NCBI GenBank assembly: GCA_002753185.1
Contig: PDZX01000025.1
Span: forward strand, 1-53,065
Origin: Magnetococcales bacterium WMHbin3
Lineage (GTDB): Bacteria > Pseudomonadota > Magnetococcia > Magnetococcales > Magnetaquicoccaceae
Length of the DNA: 53,065 bases
Reading direction: 5' to 3'
Numbering within the stretch: the stretch's first letter is position 1; every line of letters begins with the position of its first letter. The position numbers were made by a program, and so were the translations under genes. This document shows, piece after piece, positions 1 to 8,653 of the stretch. Below the pieces are notes generated by a model, which was given only the letters and a program-made list of their open reading frames with translations, had not been told where the DNA came from and did no database searches.

Positions 1-217
1 TTTTGCAGGGTGCGCAGCTTTCTGGTCACATGCCAAAAAAACGGCATCTCAGGGATGCAGGCGTTGAGAGACCTGTTCCAAGGGAAATGGCCGGATTTTA
101 TGAAAATGCCATGATCGAGCCTACCGCCATCATACGGTGGCGGTGGGGTGGGCTGAATAGTTACAAATTTTTTATATTAATGGATGGCCGCTGCGGATGC
201 AAGCGCCTATTGATCGG

Positions 218-1777
218 TCATGGCGGTGCCTGGTCGGGTTCGCTGGGACGGATCAGCCAATTGTGCAGGCATTTTTGCAGGTCATCCATGGTGAACGGTT
301 TGGCCAGGAAGTCGCTCATGCCGGCTTCCAGACAGGCGGCGCGGTTTTCCGACAGGACATCGGCGGTGAGCGCGATGATGGGGGTCGGATGGGCGGTGCC
401 GTGACCGGTCTCCAGGGCGCGGATGTGTCGGGTGGCGGTCAGACCGTCCATCTCCGGCATGTGACAATCCATCAGGATCAGATCCCAGGGCCGGGCGGGG
501 AATTTTTCCACCCCTTCGCGCCCGGTGGTGGCGAACTCGAAGCCGGTGACCGCCAGCGATTCCAGCGCCTCGGCGATGAACAGGCGGTTGACCGGATCGT
601 CCTCGCAAATCAGGAGTAGCGGCGTGACGGTCAGCGTCGCCCCCGCATCGGCGAGCGGTTCCGGTCGGGTTGCGTCCCGCATGGCGATGGTGAAGCCGAA
701 CCGGCTGCCCTGACCGGGCTGGCTCTCCAGCCGCATCTCCCCGCCCATCAAGCGGACCAACTGCGCGCTGATGGCCAGACCCAGGCCGGTCCCGCCGTAT
801 TTGCGCGCCGTGGCGGGCGTGGCCTGCACAAAGGGTCGAAAGAGCTTGCCGCAATCCTCCGGCGTAATCCCGATGCCGGTATCCGACACGCAAAACCGCA
901 CCCCGACCTTCTCCCCGGCCGCCTCCCGCCGGGTGACGGCCAGCACGATCTCCCCGCCGCGATTGGTGAATTTGATCGCATTGCTCATCAGGTTGCTCAG
1001 AATCTGCCGCAGACGGTTGGGGTCGCCGGCCAAGGTCCGGGGCAGGCCGGGGTCGCGTTGCAGGCGCAGGGTCACTTCCTTGGCGGTGCATCCTTGTCCG
1101 TAGAGGGTATCGATGTCGCCGAGCAGACTGTCCAGATCGAACGGGATCTCTTCCAGTTCCAGATGGCCGGCCTCGATCTTGGAAAAATCCAGGATGTCGT
1201 TGATGACGGTGAGCAACCCCTGCCCGGCGTTGAGAATGGTCTGGGCAAAATGTTGGAATTTTTCCGGCAGGGGGGCGTTGGCGAGGATTTCGGCAAACCC
1301 CAGGATGCCGTTCAGCGGCGTGCGGATTTCGTGGCTCATCATGGCCAGAAAGGCGCTTTTGGCCCGATTGGCCTCGTTGGCCGCCTCGCGGGCCAGCACC
1401 AGTTCCAGGTGGTTGCGCACCCGCGCCTTGACGATGGCCGGACAGATCGGTTTCACGATGTAATCCACCGCTCCCAGTTCCAGGCCCATGGCCTCGTCCT
1501 CGTTGTCCCCAAGGGAGGTGACGAAGATGATCGGAATCGCCTGGGTGGCGGGATCCCCCTTCAGGGTTTTGCACACCTCCAGGCCGTTCATCCCCGGCAT
1601 CATGATGTCGAGCAGGATCAGGTCCAAATGCCCGGCGCGGGCGATTTCGACGGCTTCCGGCCCGTTGGTCGCCACGGAGATATCGCACTCATCGACCAGG
1701 ATCCCCGCCAGGGCCTCGATGTTGGCGGGCAGGTCGTCCACGATGAGGAGTCTGGGTTTGTTGGGGGGGGCGGGCAT
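218..1777 (-). CDS. Response regulator/hybrid histidine kinase (REC-HisKA-HATPase-REC)
   Basis: This is a 519-residue soluble hybrid signalling kinase. A receiver domain comes first (about residues 8-122, phospho-acceptor Asp in LLDIMMPGMNG, Lys in IVKP). It is followed by a HisKA domain with the H-box MMSHEIRTPLNG near residue 148, then an HATPase domain with N-box NLMSNAIKF, G1 SDTGIGI and G2 GGTGLGL. A second receiver closes the protein (LILMDCHMPEMDG, Lys in LAKPF). No membrane segment or sensor domain is visible, so its input is probably phosphotransfer or a partner protein. It starts 7 bases after the end of the upstream hybrid kinase and is almost certainly co-transcribed with it. The specific signal cannot be told from sequence. 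Confidence 0.93.
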   Translation of the reverse strand: MPAPPNKPRLLIVDDLPANIEALAGILVDECDISVATNGPEAVEIARAGHLDLILLDIMMPGMNGLEVCKTLKGDPATQAIPIIFVTSLGDNEDEAMGLELGAVDYIVKPICPAIVKARVRNHLELVLAREAANEANRAKSAFLAMMSHEIRTPLNGILGFAEILANAPLPEKFQHFAQTILNAGQGLLTVINDILDFSKIEAGHLELEEIPFDLDSLLGDIDTLYGQGCTAKEVTLRLQRDPGLPRTLAGDPNRLRQILSNLMSNAIKFTNRGGEIVLAVTRREAAGEKVGVRFCVSDTGIGITPEDCGKLFRPFVQATPATARKYGGTGLGLAISAQLVRLMGGEMRLESQPGQGSRFGFTIAMRDATRPEPLADAGATLTVTPLLLICEDDPVNRLFIAEALESLAVTGFEFATTGREGVEKFPARPWDLILMDCHMPEMDGLTATRHIRALETGHGTAHPTPIIALTADVLSENRAACLEAGMSDFLAKPFTMDDLQKCLHNWLIRPSEPDQAPP

Positions 1778-1784
1778 CGTGTTG

Positions 1785-3056
1785 TCAATGGTGGGGGATG
1801 TGGAAGGTTTGCAGAAGGCGTTGCATGGGTTCCTGGGCGGACTTGAAATCGAAGCGCGTCAGGTGGTGCTCCAATTGCTCCAGGGGTTCCCGGATGGTGG
1901 CGGCCCATGGCCGGGCGCGAATCACCTCCAGGGTGGCGCGCGCCTTGAAATCGTTGGCCTGAATGAAACCTTCCAGCTCTCTGAGCAGGGATGCGATGGC
2001 TTCCGGCGTCGCGTCGGGAGGGGTGGCGGTCGCTTCTGCCGTCGGTTGCCGGGCCTCCAGGGTGCCAAGGGACTCCTGCAGCCGTTGCAGCGTGTTGTCG
2101 AAGACCTTCAGCAGCGCTGCCAGATCTCCGCGTTTCTCCTCGCGAATGGCGGTTTCCAGCGCCAGAATGGCTTGGGACAAGGATTCCGCCGTCAAGGTGG
2201 CCGCCAGCCCTCGAATGGTATGGGCCAGCCGCAGGGCATTCTCCCGGTCGCCTTGCCGTTTGCCGTACACGCAGGCGCGCATCTGGCTGGCGGCGCGTTC
2301 GAAATCTTCCCGCGCGGCCAGCAGGACCCGCCGGGCGCTGGCATGGTTGCCGTTGAAACGCCGCAGACAGGCGCCCACGTCGATGCCGGGCAGGATGGCG
2401 GGCAGTCTCTGGGTGCTCTCCAACTCCGACGGTCCCCGGAACGTTACCGCCAGGCTCCCCCCCCGATCCCCGGCGGGCAGCCACGCGAGCAGCGTCTGAT
2501 AGAGCCGCGTGGCATCGATCGGTTTGGCCAGGTGGTCGTTCATGCCGGCCTCCAGGCTTTTCTCCCGGTCGCCGATCATGGCATGGGCGGTCATGGCGAT
2601 GATCGGCACCTCCCGGTGCGCCGGATCGGCCCGCAGGATGCGGCAGGCGGTCAAACCATCCATCACCGGCAGTTGAATATCCATCAATACGAGGTCGTAG
2701 GCCGTCTTGCCGAGCATGGCGATCGCTTCCTTGCCATTGTGGGCCACTTCCATGACGATGCCCACGTTTTCCAGCATCTCGCGGGCCACCTGCTGATTGA
2801 CGAGGTTGTCCTCCACCAGCAGCACGCGCGCTCCGCCGATGCGTTGGACATATTCCGAAAACAGGATCGGATTGGCTACCGCGCGCGGGGTGGCGGACTC
2901 CTCCTGGTCGAACAGTTCCATGATGAGGTCGTACAGGGGCGCGCAGCCGACCGGTTTGGGCAGCCTGCCATCGACACCGGCGACGGGTGCCTGGTCGGCG
3001 GTCTCTTCCTCCTGTTTTTGGGTGACCAGCAGAATGACTCTCGGCTGGGGATGCAC
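1785..3056 (-). CDS. C-terminal half of a split hybrid kinase (REC remnant-REC-Hpt)
   Basis: This 423-residue frame begins at a GTG with no convincing ribosome site, in the middle of a receiver domain (rest of receiver 1, Lys in RLPKPV). A complete receiver follows (VLLVEDNLVNQQ, phospho-Asp in LVLMDIQLPVMDG, Lys in HLAKP), then an Hpt phosphotransfer domain with its His in LAHTIRGLAATL. It is in exactly the same frame as the kinase fragment upstream. Only one TAG at 3090-3092 separates the two, and the 11 codons between the TAG and this GTG read as normal receiver sequence. I read it as the detached C-terminus of one protein of about 1,180 residues. It may still be made by readthrough or by weak internal initiation. 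Confidence 0.8.
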   Translation of the reverse strand: MHPQPRVILLVTQKQEEETADQAPVAGVDGRLPKPVGCAPLYDLIMELFDQEESATPRAVANPILFSEYVQRIGGARVLLVEDNLVNQQVAREMLENVGIVMEVAHNGKEAIAMLGKTAYDLVLMDIQLPVMDGLTACRILRADPAHREVPIIAMTAHAMIGDREKSLEAGMNDHLAKPIDATRLYQTLLAWLPAGDRGGSLAVTFRGPSELESTQRLPAILPGIDVGACLRRFNGNHASARRVLLAAREDFERAASQMRACVYGKRQGDRENALRLAHTIRGLAATLTAESLSQAILALETAIREEKRGDLAALLKVFDNTLQRLQESLGTLEARQPTAEATATPPDATPEAIASLLRELEGFIQANDFKARATLEVIRARPWAATIREPLEQLEHHLTRFDFKSAQEPMQRLLQTFHIPHH

Positions 3057-3089
3057 GGTCTGGTGCCGGTAGATGGCCTGGATCTCCCG

Positions 3090-5318
3090 CTATGTTTCGA
3101 TGCCATCGGGCTGCATCCCCTGGTCGAGAATCACCAGGCCGAAGGGTTTGTCATCGGCCAGCCCCTTGCGCAGGGCGGTCAGGACCTCCGGGCCGGATGT
3201 GGCGGCCTGGACGTTGAGGCCGAACGATTGCAGGGTCTTTTGCAGCGCGGCGCGCGCCGGTGGGGTGTCGTCCGCCGCCAGGGTCCGCAGGTTGCGCAGC
3301 GCCTTCGGAACCGTCAGGCCGACGCCGGCCTGGCCGCGCAGCCGGAAGCGGACGGTGAAGCGAAAGACGCTGCCCTGCCCCGTGATGCTCTCCGCGCGGA
3401 TGCGGCCTTGCAGCATCTCCACCAGTTGCTTGCTGATCGCCAGACCCAGTCCGCTGCCGCCGTGGCGGCGCGCCGTGGCCACGTCTCCCTGCTGGAAGGG
3501 TTGAAAGAGCCGTTCGGTCTGCTCCTCGGTCATGCCGATCCCGCTGTCCCGCACCGAAATCTCCAGCGTGATCCGTCCATCCTTCTCGTCCACCGTCTTG
3601 ATCGATACCTCGATGGCCCCCTGCTGGGTGAACTTGATGGCATTGCCGATGAGATTGCTCAGAATCTGTTCGAGACGCAGGGGATCCCCCGTCAAACCGA
3701 GATGCAGCTCGCGCGAGGGATGAAACACCAGTTCCACGCCGCTTTCCGCCATGGGTTGCCGGAACAACTCCATGAGGTGGTCGAGGATGTCACGCAACAG
3801 GAAATCGGTCTCGACCAGCTCCAGTTTGCCCGCCTCGATCCGGGAGTAGTCCAGGATGTCGTCGATGAGGCGCAGCAGCGATCGGGAGGCCTGGGTGATC
3901 TGGAGCAGATAACCCTTGATCCTGGGGACCGGGTTGGCGTGCAGCGCCAGATCGGTCAGGCCCATGATCGCGTTCATGGGAGTGCGGATTTCGTGGCTCA
4001 TGGCCGCCAGAAAGCGGTTCTTGTCCTGGCTGGCCAGGCTGGCGGCCAGCAGTTGCGCTTCCTGTTCCCGGAGGGTCTCCTGGGCCTGTTTGTAGGCGCC
4101 GATCTCCCTGGCCACCAGGATCACCGAAACGACCGCCTTGTTCTGATCCGTGAGAAACGAGGCGGTGACGAGCACGGGGAGCCGTTCGCCCTGCTGGGTG
4201 ATCAGGGTGGTTTCGATGTTGCGCGCCGCGCCGTTCTTGAGAATTTTTTGCGGGTTCTCCTCGTTGACGAACAGATGCCAATCCTTGAGCACGAGGCGCA
4301 CCGAACGGCCGATCAGGACCGTTTTCGCGTAGCCCAGCGCCTCCGGGCGGTTGATCCTTTCGATATCCCCCTTCGGGGAGCAGACGATGATGATGTCGTT
4401 GATGGAGACGAGGAGTTTGTCCAATTGGCGGGCGGCGCGGCCCAGTTCGTTTTCCCGGTCCTCCACGCGGATGCGTTTCTGTTCGAAGGCGTGGAACAAC
4501 GAAAAGAGAACGCTGGCCAACTGACCGATTTCGTCCTTGCCGTTCATGGGCAGATCCATGTGGAACTTGCCGGTCTGACCCACCGAAATGGCCGCGTCCC
4601 GCAGCGACTCGATGGGCCTGGCGATCCGTTTCGACAGCAGCAGGGCCAACAGCAGGGCGATGATCAGGGAACCCCCCGCCAGATACCAGCCCAGGCGGGT
4701 GTGACTCTCCATGACGCGCCGGATGATCTGGATCTGCCCGGTCATCTCCTGGTGCGTGTGCATGAGCAGTGATTCGCACAGGTCGAGGCTCCTGGCGAAG
4801 AGCGGTTCCAGCTCTCCGGTGAAGAAGGCGAGGCGTTTTGCGGAGTCGGCGTTCTTGCCGTTGGTGGTTTCGATATCCAGGATGAGCTGTCCGGAAATGG
4901 CCCCGATGGCCGCGACGGTTTCCGTCAGGGAGCGCACCTGCTCCAGGTGCGAGGGGGCCGTCGGATCGATGGAGCGGAAGTGGTGGAGCCGCTCTTCCCA
5001 CTGCGAGAGGGTGTGTTGCAGCCGGTCGCCGTTCGCGCGGATGGTCGTGATGCGTTGCGCGACCTCTCGTGTTGCCGGGCTGTTCTGGTCGGGGTTGCCG
5101 GAGGGGATGGCGGTCATGAGCGCGCGGATGGCGGCATGGTTTTCCTCCAGGCGCATGGTGACATCGGTGGCGTGGCGGAGGGTTTCGAGCTGGAGGGTGG
5201 TCAGTTGTTCGATGGACCGCTCCACGTCGGCGTGCGGACGGTTGGCGAGCCATCCCATGCCTGCGGCGAAAATGGCGACGGAAAGCAGGGAGGCGAGCAG
5301 TTTGAGCCTGATCCTCAT
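3090..5318 (-). CDS. Membrane hybrid sensor histidine kinase, cut short by an in-frame TAG
   Basis: This is the N-terminal part of a BarA/TorS-style hybrid kinase (742 residues). Start MRIRLKLLAS is chosen because GGAG precedes it and a membrane segment follows at once; upstream in-frame starts are poorer. In order there is TM1 (residues 5-25), a helical periplasmic sensor, TM2 (about 220-242), HAMP, a PAS-like domain, HisKA (H-box AAMSHEIRTPMNA), HATPase (N-box NLIGNAIKF, G2 GGSGLGL) and the start of a receiver ending just after its phospho-Asp (VILDQGM). The reading frame stops at TAG 3090-3092, yet coding sequence continues in the same frame for 1.3 kb. A CAG-to-TAG change would explain it. 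It is divergent from the cytochrome operon. Confidence 0.88.
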   Translation of the reverse strand: MRIRLKLLASLLSVAIFAAGMGWLANRPHADVERSIEQLTTLQLETLRHATDVTMRLEENHAAIRALMTAIPSGNPDQNSPATREVAQRITTIRANGDRLQHTLSQWEERLHHFRSIDPTAPSHLEQVRSLTETVAAIGAISGQLILDIETTNGKNADSAKRLAFFTGELEPLFARSLDLCESLLMHTHQEMTGQIQIIRRVMESHTRLGWYLAGGSLIIALLLALLLSKRIARPIESLRDAAISVGQTGKFHMDLPMNGKDEIGQLASVLFSLFHAFEQKRIRVEDRENELGRAARQLDKLLVSINDIIIVCSPKGDIERINRPEALGYAKTVLIGRSVRLVLKDWHLFVNEENPQKILKNGAARNIETTLITQQGERLPVLVTASFLTDQNKAVVSVILVAREIGAYKQAQETLREQEAQLLAASLASQDKNRFLAAMSHEIRTPMNAIMGLTDLALHANPVPRIKGYLLQITQASRSLLRLIDDILDYSRIEAGKLELVETDFLLRDILDHLMELFRQPMAESGVELVFHPSRELHLGLTGDPLRLEQILSNLIGNAIKFTQQGAIEVSIKTVDEKDGRITLEISVRDSGIGMTEEQTERLFQPFQQGDVATARRHGGSGLGLAISKQLVEMLQGRIRAESITGQGSVFRFTVRFRLRGQAGVGLTVPKALRNLRTLAADDTPPARAALQKTLQSFGLNVQAATSGPEVLTALRKGLADDKPFGLVILDQGMQPDGIET

Positions 5319-5359
5319 GGACCGTTTCTCCAGCCGATGGAATGGTGTTGCAACTATGC

Positions 5360-5388
5360 AGAATCTGCAATTGGGAACCAATTGTCAA
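5360..5388 (-). promoter_or_regulatory. Candidate promoter with an overlapping inverted-repeat operator
   Basis: On the minus strand a consensus TTGACA (5388-5383) lies upstream of the split hybrid kinase. It overlaps a perfect 7-3-7 inverted repeat, CAATTGG-N3-CCAATTG, at 5368-5384. The -10 at 17-base spacing (GATTCT) is weak. A palindrome in the -35/spacer region is typical of repressor sites, but no regulator can be named. The rest of the 5319-5570 divergent spacer holds two A-tracts near 5422-5442 and nothing else I recognise. Confidence 0.4.
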
Positions 5389-5570
5389 GTGCGCCCTGAG
5401 CGCATTTGGCGCCCCTTCGGCAAAAAAAAAGAGGCAAAAAAAAATTTTCGGTCCCCGCTGTTTCAGGTTCGGTTCACGTTGCCCGGTTAGACTCCTTGCG
5501 CAAGGGAGCCGGAATGTCGGCCCCGTGGGATCTTTTGCTATCGTCACTATCGTCAAGAAGGAGATTGCAC

Positions 5571-6163
5571 ATGCATTACGACCGTTTCACCCGATTGCTG
5601 CATTTGTTGTTGGCCCTGGGGATCACCGTGGAACTGCTCCTGGCGGCGGTGATGGTCCATCCCAAGCCGGGGCGCGCCGGAGATCTCTTTATGCGCTGCA
5701 CACCAACCTGGGCCAGATGATCCTGGGGGTGTTGGTGGCGCATTGGCTCTGGTCCCTGGCCCGTCCGGGGCGGCGACCCTTTGCGCTGTTGATGCCATGG
5801 TTCTCCGGGGAGCGCCGCCGGGCGGTGTGGAGCGATCTGAAGGCGCATCTCGTCCATGCCCGGCAGGGGCGGTTGCCCCCGGACGAGGGGGAACCGGCTC
5901 CTTTGGCGGGCGCGGTGCATGGGGCCGGATTGCTGGTGGCCACCCTGCTGGGTGGCAGCGGGGTCGTGCTGCTGGCCGTGGACCCTGGCATGGCCAGTCG
6001 TGGTTGGGCGCATATGCTCAAGGAGTTCCACGAGGCCGTTGCTCCGTTGATGTGGGGCTATCTGGTGGCGCACGCGGCCATGGCGGTTTTGCACCGGTTG
6101 GCGGGCCATCCCGGCGTGGGGGCCATGGTCCGGGTGTGGGCGAAAACCGGAGCGGCGGCATGA
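5571..6163 (+). pseudogene. Cytochrome b561-family membrane protein, frameshifted
   Basis: The gene starts at ATG 5571, behind a strong ribosome site (AAGAAGGAG, 7-base spacing). It encodes helix 1 with a haem-ligand candidate His (FTRLLHLLLALGI), then a PGRAGD turn typical of di-haem b561 proteins. At about 5682-5690 the frame is lost and this frame ends at a stop near 5720. The next frame continues perfectly with SLYALHTNLGQMILGV (His on helix 2) and two more helices to TGA 6161-6163. Restoring one base near 5684 joins both parts into a protein of about 197 residues. It is the first gene of the SHP/DHC redox operon and overlaps the next start by ATGA. It is either a genuine frameshift or a sequencing error. 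Confidence 0.85.
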
Positions 6164-6726
6164 GCGGGCTGGGGGCCGTCCTGGTCTGGGATCCCCTGGT
6201 GCGCTGGTTCCATTGGCTGCTGGTGGCGAGCGTGGCCGTGGCCATCCTGACGGGTGGCGATGGGATGCGTTGGCATGTGGTGAGCGGCTGCATGGTGATC
6301 GGGCTGGGCCTGTTCCGTCTGGCCTGGGGGTTCATTGGCAGCGGATACGCCCTGTGGCGGGAGTTCGTGCGCCGGCCCGTGGAGGTGGTGGCCTATCTGC
6401 GCCAGGTGGTTGCCGGGCATGCGGATCGCTACCTGGGACACAATCCGGCGGGGGGGATGATGGTGGTGGTGTTGCTGGCCACAGTGGTCGGTTGCGCCCT
6501 GACCGGGCTGATCCTGTACGGCGTCGGGGAGTTCTCCGGCCCGTTTGCCGCATGGGCCGCGTCGATGACCCCGGAAATGGCGGGGTGGTGGCGGCAGGGA
6601 CATCGTCTGCTCGCCTGGGGGTTGCCGGGCCTGATCGCCCTCCACCTGGCGGGGGTGGTGTTCACCGGGTGGCGGCATCGGGAGAATCTTGTCGAGAGCA
6701 TGTTTACCGGGAGGAAACATCCATGA
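6160..6726 (+). CDS. Cytochrome b561-family di-haem membrane protein
   Basis: This 188-residue integral membrane cytochrome b has four hydrophobic helices. WDPLVRWFHWLLVA gives the first-helix His, WHVVSGCMVIG and a RQGHRLLAWGLPGLIALHL stretch give the other likely haem ligands. It is the usual membrane partner of SHP and DHC, passing electrons between the quinone pool and periplasmic c-type cytochromes. Start and stop overlap both neighbours (ATGA on each side), so translation is coupled. It is a diverged relative of the preceding, frameshifted cytochrome b561, and its presence may soften the effect of that frameshift. The name of the exact subfamily is not certain. Confidence 0.87.
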   Translation: MSGLGAVLVWDPLVRWFHWLLVASVAVAILTGGDGMRWHVVSGCMVIGLGLFRLAWGFIGSGYALWREFVRRPVEVVAYLRQVVAGHADRYLGHNPAGGMMVVVLLATVVGCALTGLILYGVGEFSGPFAAWAASMTPEMAGWWRQGHRLLAWGLPGLIALHLAGVVFTGWRHRENLVESMFTGRKHP

Positions 6727-7115
6727 GGAGCATCATGGTCGTGATCGGTTTGCTGCTGGTGCCGGCCCTCGCCGGGGCCGCCACGCTGGAGGGGTTGCTG
6801 TCCGGATACCGGAGCGCGGGGGCCGGGCCGTTCCTGGCGGAGCGCGGGGCGGAACTGCTGGTCCGCGAGACCTCCGGGGCCTCGGAAGGGGCGAGTTGCG
6901 CCGCCTGTCATACCAGGGATCCCAGACAGCCGGGCAGGCATGTCAAGACCGGCAAGCCCATCGAACCGTTGGCCCCCGCCGTCAATCCGGAGCGGCTGAC
7001 GGATCCGGCCAAGGTGGAAAAATGGTTCCTGCGCAACTGCAAGGGGACCTTGGGTCGGGTCTGCACGCCCCAGGAAAAGGGGGATTTTCTGCAATTTCTG
7101 TCAACTCTGCGTTAG
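6723..7115 (+). CDS. SHP-type monohaem cytochrome c (DUF1924)
   Basis: A 130-residue secreted protein with a signal peptide (cleavage near GAA-ATLEG) and one haem c motif, CAACH, about residue 59. The pattern of the DUF1924/sphaeroides haem protein family is clear: a short N-terminal helix, haem motif, a GKPIEPLAP loop and a conserved C-terminal PQEKGDFLQFL helix. SHP proteins have an unusual labile Asn haem ligand and bind oxygen, NO and similar ligands; that is family knowledge and is not visible here. A good ribosome site (GGGAGGAAAC) lies inside the preceding gene, whose stop overlaps this start. DHC follows 9 bases later, as in known SHP clusters. Confidence 0.88.
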   Translation: MRSIMVVIGLLLVPALAGAATLEGLLSGYRSAGAGPFLAERGAELLVRETSGASEGASCAACHTRDPRQPGRHVKTGKPIEPLAPAVNPERLTDPAKVEKWFLRNCKGTLGRVCTPQEKGDFLQFLSTLR

Positions 7116-7124
7116 GAGTATGCT

Positions 7125-7664
7125 ATGATGAGTCACGAACGGTATCGGTTGGGCATCGTGTTGTTTCTGTTGTGCGTGGGAGGGGCGTTCTCCCTGGGAG
7201 TGGCGGCTTCGGGACGGGAGGGGGCGGTGGCCCCGGCGCGGGATCCCCTCTATCTGGCGGAGTGCGGTTCCTGTCATTTCGCCTATCCGCCCGCGCTGCT
7301 GCCGGCCCGCTCGTGGGAGCGGACGATGAACGGTCTGGAGCGTCATTTCGGCGAGAACGCCGAGGTCGCCGACGCAACCGGAACGGCCTTGCGCGGCTAT
7401 CTCGCCGCCAACGCCGCCGACCGGGCCGGAGAGGGGAAGGCCAGGAAATTCCTCGCTTCCATTGCCACCGATGAGATCCCGGAGCGGATCACGACCACCC
7501 GGTATTTCGTCCACAAGCATCGGGAGATCCCTCGGTCAATGTGGGAAAAGAATCCCAAGCTCGGTTCCTTGAGCCGTTGCGAGGGGTGTCATGCGCGGGC
7601 GGATCAGGGGTCGTTCGATGAACACGAAGTCAGGATACCGGGCGTTGGCCGCTGGGAGGATTGA
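7125..7664 (+). CDS. Di-haem cytochrome c (DHC)
   Basis: A 179-residue periplasmic protein with a signal peptide (hydrophobic stretch residues 9-28) and two haem c motifs, CGSCH near residue 48 and CEGCH near residue 152. The spacing and the segment after the first haem (FAYPPALLPARSW) match the DHC family, the known electron donor to SHP. The gene lies in a cytochrome b-SHP-DHC order and is likely co-transcribed with them. Its 3' end overlaps the start of the PepSY gene by 47 bases. No missing ligand or truncation is seen. Confidence 0.88.
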   Translation: MMSHERYRLGIVLFLLCVGGAFSLGVAASGREGAVAPARDPLYLAECGSCHFAYPPALLPARSWERTMNGLERHFGENAEVADATGTALRGYLAANAADRAGEGKARKFLASIATDEIPERITTTRYFVHKHREIPRSMWEKNPKLGSLSRCEGCHARADQGSFDEHEVRIPGVGRWED

Positions 7665-7968
7665 CCGGTGGCTGGGGGTGGCGCTGCTGGTTTGGGCGCT
7701 GCCCCTGTACGCCGACGGGGGCGATGGGGATCACGAACTGGCGCGACGCCTGGTGGAATCCGGGGCCATCCTGCCCCTGGAGCGGATCCTGGAGCGCCAT
7801 CCGCAGGTGCGCGAGGGACGCCTGCTGGAGGTGGAGCTGGAACGCAAGCATGGACGGATGGTCTACGAGATCGAGGTGGTGCATCCTTCCGGAGATGTGG
7901 AAAAATTTTATTTCGACGCCGGATCCGGGGAACTGTTGAAAAACAAAAAGCGGACCAGGGAGGATTGA
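7618..7968 (+). CDS. Secreted PepSY-domain protein
   Basis: A 116-residue protein with a hydrophobic N-terminal segment (residues 18-32) that could be a signal peptide, followed by a single PepSY-like domain. The domain pattern is an ISLERIL-type helix (LPLERILERHP), two strands (LLEVELERKHGRMVYEIEVV) and FDAGSGELL at the end. Such proteins often sit beside two-component genes and are thought to act as periplasmic modulators. The chosen ATG has AGGGG upstream and overlaps the end of the DHC gene. A GTG at 7678 is an alternative that would shorten the leader. It ends 4 bases before the regulator gene. Confidence 0.8.
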   Translation: MNTKSGYRALAAGRIDRWLGVALLVWALPLYADGGDGDHELARRLVESGAILPLERILERHPQVREGRLLEVELERKHGRMVYEIEVVHPSGDVEKFYFDAGSGELLKNKKRTRED

Positions 7969-7972
7969 AACC

Positions 7973-8653
7973 GTGCGTTTGCTGCTGGTGGAAGACGATG
8001 CGGAGCTGGCCGCCTCCCTGGCCGGGGGGTTGAGCCGCGCCGGGTTTGCCGTGGACCGGGCCGATGACGGCATCGAGGCCGAATACCTGGGGGACGAGGA
8101 GCCTTACGACGTGGTGGTGCTCGACCTGGGGTTGCCCGGTCGGCCCGGCCTGGAGGTGTTGCGCAACTGGCGCAAGAAGGGCAACAACCTGCCGGTGCTG
8201 ATCCTGACCGCCTGGGATGCGTGGCACGAACGGGTGGACGGTTTTCAGGCCGGGGCGGACGACTATCTGGGCAAGCCGTTCCACATCCAGGAGTTGATCG
8301 CCCGCCTGAGCGCCCTGACCCGCCGCAGCCGCGCCCGTCCTCTGGGGGGAGAGTTGACGGTGGATGGTCTGCGTCTGGACGAGACGCGCCAGAAGGTGGT
8401 GCTCCCCTCCGGCGAGGAGCGGGAGTTGACCGGCACCGAATTCCGGTTGTTGCGTTATTTCATGCTGCATCCGGATCAGGTCCTCTCCAAGACCCGCCTG
8501 ACCGAACATGTGTACGAATACGACGAGGACAAGGACAGCAACGTGATCGAGGTCTACATCAAACGCTTGCGCGATATCGTGGGACACGAGCGGATCGTCA
8601 CCCGGCGCGGTCAGGGGTATCGGTTTCTGGGTTCTCCGGGGGCGCGGGAATGA
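7973..8653 (+). CDS. OmpR-family response regulator (QseB/PmrA-like)
   Basis: A 226-residue transcription factor: receiver domain with acidic pair ED, phospho-acceptor Asp51 (VVVLDLGLPGR) and Lys101 (YLGKPF), followed by an OmpR-type winged helix ending RRGQGYRFLG. It starts at GTG, with AGGGAGGA overlapping the end of the PepSY gene. The expected partner kinase is not next to it. It lies 2.3 kb downstream (10982-12316), beyond an SDR and a TPR protein in the same coupled operon. A role in controlling the adjacent cytochrome genes is likely from context only. Confidence 0.92.
   Translation: MRLLLVEDDAELAASLAGGLSRAGFAVDRADDGIEAEYLGDEEPYDVVVLDLGLPGRPGLEVLRNWRKKGNNLPVLILTAWDAWHERVDGFQAGADDYLGKPFHIQELIARLSALTRRSRARPLGGELTVDGLRLDETRQKVVLPSGEERELTGTEFRLLRYFMLHPDQVLSKTRLTEHVYEYDEDKDSNVIEVYIKRLRDIVGHERIVTRRGQGYRFLGSPGARE

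Noticed and set aside
123..144. Hairpin ACCGCCA...TGGCGGT downstream of the first kinase operon
   Set aside because: It has a 7-bp stem but no T-tract on either side, so it is not a convincing terminator.
1488..4772. A 1094-residue open frame on the plus strand
   Set aside because: It is the antisense of two kinase genes with clear domains; high GC content keeps such frames open.
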